From positions 186,001 to 250,000 of the forward strand of contig NZ_JBFAHM010000008.1 in assembly GCF_040654195.1 (NCBI RefSeq): DNA of 64,000 nt, given 5' to 3'. Positions within the stretch are counted from its first letter, which is position 1; every line of letters starts with the position of its first letter. This stretch comes from Hamadaea sp013361475. Its GTDB lineage: Bacteria > Actinomycetota > Actinomycetes > Mycobacteriales > Micromonosporaceae. The position numbers were made by a program, and so were the translations under genes. The notes under the pieces are model-generated. The model ran no database searches. It was not told the DNA's origin and saw nothing but the letters and a program-made list of their open reading frames with translations. Below, piece by piece: positions 62,467 to 64,000 of this stretch.

Positions 62467-62530
62467 TCGCGATATCCGGGATAACGTTGCCTTCCCGCCC
62501 GTCGAGGGGACGTTATCCCGGATATCGCGA
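62467..62530. terminator. Long perfect hairpin with GGGATAACG core
   Basis: A 21-base perfect inverted repeat (62467-62487 with 62510-62530) around a 22-base loop, between convergent genes. It contains CCGGGATAACGT, also present in the hairpin at 36826-36879. Confidence 0.8.
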
Positions 62531-62543
62531 GACACGAGCGCCG

Positions 62544-63257
62544 TCAGGCCGGGTAGCGGTCGTGGTAGCGCACCGCGACGCTGTCCGGGCCGTCCATCTG
62601 CCGCCCCAGCGGCGTCAGGTCCAGGTAGTTGAACGTGTTGTGCAGGATGTCGTTCTCCCACCCGTACGACGAATAGGTGTGGAACACGTCCGCGCCGTCG
62701 CGCAGGAACACGCTGACCGCGCCCTGCTCGCCCTCGGTGAAGAAGGACTGGCCCTCGGCGAGCAGCGTCGCCTTGTCCTTGTAGTTGTACTCGACCGGGG
62801 CGATCGCCTCGTCGAGGGTGACGTGGAAGTCGTAGTTGAAGTCCGAGCCGAACGACGAGTACCACGGCATCGGCCAGCCCATGCGCTCGCGATGCCGCTG
62901 CAACTTCTCCAGCGGCGCGCGGGACACGATGGCGAACGTCGTGTTCCGCGCGTGCAGATGCGCGAGGTGTCCGACGTTGTCCATGAGGAATGAGCAGAAC
63001 CGGCAGCCCTCGTCCCAGGCCGGGTCGAACATCATGTGGTAGACGATCAGCTGCCGCCGGCCGTCGAACAGCTCGGCCAGCGACACGGTGCCCTGGTCGC
63101 CCTCGAAGACGTATTTCTTGTCGACCCGCACCATCGGCAGCTGCTGCCGTTCGGCGGTCGCGGCCCGCCGGGCCTCGTTCGCCGCCGTCTCGGCGGCCAG
63201 CAGAGCCTTGCGGGCGGTCAGCCACTTCTCGGGGCTGACGACAGTCGGTAGACGCAT
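62544..63257 (-). CDS. DUF899 thioredoxin-like protein
   Basis: This protein has 237 residues from ATG 63257 with AAGGGAAGG upstream. The DUF899 pattern is complete: VSPEKWLTARKALLAAE, FEGDQGTVSLAELFDGRRQL, MFDPAWDEGCRFCSFLMDNV (the C-x-x-C-like GCRFC) and VEYNYKDKATLLAEG. It is predicted to have a thioredoxin-like fold, with unknown substrate. An ECF42-type promoter sits 54 bases upstream, so it is a likely member of that regulon, together with the divergent YCII/sigma operon. Confidence 0.9.
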   Translation of the reverse strand: MRLPTVVSPEKWLTARKALLAAETAANEARRAATAERQQLPMVRVDKKYVFEGDQGTVSLAELFDGRRQLIVYHMMFDPAWDEGCRFCSFLMDNVGHLAHLHARNTTFAIVSRAPLEKLQRHRERMGWPMPWYSSFGSDFNYDFHVTLDEAIAPVEYNYKDKATLLAEGQSFFTEGEQGAVSVFLRDGADVFHTYSSYGWENDILHNTFNYLDLTPLGRQMDGPDSVAVRYHDRYPA

Positions 63258-63310
63258 GAAACCTTCCCTTTGGTTCGGCCCGATGATCCGGTTTTCCGCC
63301 TCATTAGTGA

Positions 63311-63337
63311 GTCGGAGCCGGATGCCGGATTTCGACA
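63311..63337 (-). promoter_or_regulatory. ECF42-type promoter of DUF899 gene
   Basis: On the minus strand, TGTCGA (63332-63337), 17 bases, CGAC (63311-63314), 54 bases upstream of the start. Its first 12 bases, TGTCGAAATCCG, match the divergent YCII promoter. Confidence 0.68.
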
Positions 63338-63438
63338 TCCGGGCGGATCCATCGACCCGCGTGGCACCGTTGCCCACCCCTGGAGGATGCTCTAGCCTCG
63401 GTCGGGTGGCCGGACCCGTGGAGGGTCAGCTCGCTGGA

Positions 63439-63465
63439 TGTCGAAATCCGCCTCTTTGTTCCGAC
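63439..63465 (+). promoter_or_regulatory. ECF42-type promoter of YCII/sigma operon 2
   Basis: TGTCGA (63439-63444), 17 bases, CGAC (63462-63465), then TTA, 50 bases upstream of the YCII start. Confidence 0.7.
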
Positions 63466-63514
63466 TTATTTGATGAGAGGCGCCGACACCGGCGCCGGAG
63501 CGTAGGGGTGAAGC

Positions 63515-63904
63515 ATGAAGTATGTCGTCCTGATCCACAGCAACCCGGCCAGCTGGGTCCACCCGATGTTCCTGCACCAGCACGAGCCGCTGGAGCCGGA
63601 GGCGCGCGAGACCAAGCTCAAGGAGTTCGCCGCCCTCATGACGGAGATCCACCAGTCCGGCGAACTGGTCGAGTCGGCCGCCCTCGACGCGCCGTCGACC
63701 ACCAAGACGCTGCGTATCCGCGACGAGCAGCTCACCGTCACCGACGGCCCGTTCGTCGACGTCAAGGAGCACCTGGCCGGATTCTTCCTGATCGACGTGG
63801 CCAGCGAGGAGCGGGCGATCGAGATCGCGTCGCGGATGCCCGACGCCCGGTACGGGACCGTCGAACTGCGGCCGCTCGCGGATCTGTCCGACATGGAGAG
63901 GTGA
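63515..63904 (+). CDS. YCII-related (DGPF) protein
   Basis: This 129-residue protein starts with MKYVVLIHSNPASWVHPMFL and carries the family block TVTDGPFVDVKEHLAGFFLI. Its TGA overlaps the next start by one base (TGATG), and the next gene is an ECF42-type sigma factor, repeating the pair at 16164-17740 in the opposite orientation. Its promoter is of the ECF42 type, so the operon is probably autoregulated. Confidence 0.92.
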   Translation: MKYVVLIHSNPASWVHPMFLHQHEPLEPEARETKLKEFAALMTEIHQSGELVESAALDAPSTTKTLRIRDEQLTVTDGPFVDVKEHLAGFFLIDVASEERAIEIASRMPDARYGTVELRPLADLSDMER

Positions 63905-64000
63905 TGGTCCCGGAGGACCTGCTGCGCGGACTCGTGCCGCAGGTCCTCAGCGTACTCGTCCGTCGGTACGGCAACTTCGACGCGTGCGAGGACGCGGTCC
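63904..64000 (+). CDS. ECF sigma factor, 3' end outside window
   Basis: The ATG at 63904 overlaps the YCII stop by one base. The 32 visible residues (VPEDLLRGLVPQVLSVLVRR then FDACEDAV) match the N-terminal region 2 of ECF42-type sigma factors. The rest of the gene, including the expected C-terminal TPR extension, lies beyond base 64000. Confidence 0.8.
   Translation, partial: MVPEDLLRGLVPQVLSVLVRRYGNFDACEDAV

Overview
The window is 64 kb of very GC-rich DNA. It has GTG and TTG starts, many 4-base ATGA/GTGA gene overlaps and typical actinomycete families (SARP, ECF with YCII partners, DUF899, DUF3040, a vanadium-haloperoxidase-like protein, UnbV/UnbU). The word GTAC, often as GCGTACGCC, is very common. 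This points to a filamentous actinomycete, most likely Micromonosporaceae; the family assignment is inference. There is no rRNA, CRISPR array, IS element or prophage that I can recognise.

Layout. 1-3.4 kb: end of a lipoprotein gene followed by a tripartite MacB-like efflux operon. 3.5-6.5 kb: two small regulators diverging from a compact PEP-synthase-like phosphotransferase, then a histidine phosphatase. 6.6-16 kb: a 1021-residue secreted protein of unknown function, a large SARP/NB-ARC/TPR regulator, a secreted haloperoxidase-like protein, and a TetR/hydrolase pair. 16-18.7 kb: an ECF42-type sigma factor with its YCII partner and a hibernation-factor-like protein. 18.8-21.6 kb: a secreted SGNH hydrolase, a gene remnant and a SpoIIE-type phosphatase.

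21.7-28 kb holds a same-strand run: membrane protein, tRNA-like element, ankyrin protein, tRNA-like element, LRR protein, MoxR ATPase, HEXXH/vWA protein. The two tRNA-like elements are homologous, have elongated acceptor-type stems, and each starts about 15 nt after one stop codon and ends just before the next gene. I consider this the most unusual feature in the window.

28-35.6 kb: a PadR/membrane pair, a nitrilase, a DUF4383 protein, an overlapping metallophosphoesterase and Sfp-type phosphopantetheinyl transferase (the PptH/PptT arrangement), a DinB-like protein, a SnoaL-like protein, AraC, a long gene-free stretch and a second YCII gene.

35.7-62.4 kb looks like a secondary-metabolite locus. 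It has an O-methyltransferase, an aryl-acid AMP/CoA ligase and an iterative type I PKS (KS-AT-DH-KR-ACP, 6-MSAS/NcsB type), which together resemble the aromatic-acid module of neocarzinostatin and azinomycin. Two SgcJ-type NTF2-fold proteins, an MFS exporter, an ABM-type protein, a FAD oxidase, a GMC oxidoreductase with a small partner, MerR, UnbV and UnbU follow. Then come a histidine-rich membrane protein, a CopC-like protein, a DUF4287 protein, LysR, hydrolases, a P450 and an NAD-dependent epimerase-like protein. SgcJ, UnbV and UnbU are enediyne hallmarks, yet neither an enediyne PKS nor its thioesterase is in the window.

62.5-64 kb: DUF899, a third YCII gene and the start of a second ECF42-type sigma factor. 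Five genes or operons (three YCII genes, DUF899 and the MFS-led biosynthetic operon) share a TGTCGA-N16/17-CGAC promoter 44-54 nt upstream of their starts, which suggests one ECF42-type regulon joining the stress genes and the cluster. Convergent gene pairs are mostly separated by long perfect hairpins. A 73-nt palindromic repeat occurs twice, in opposite orientations.
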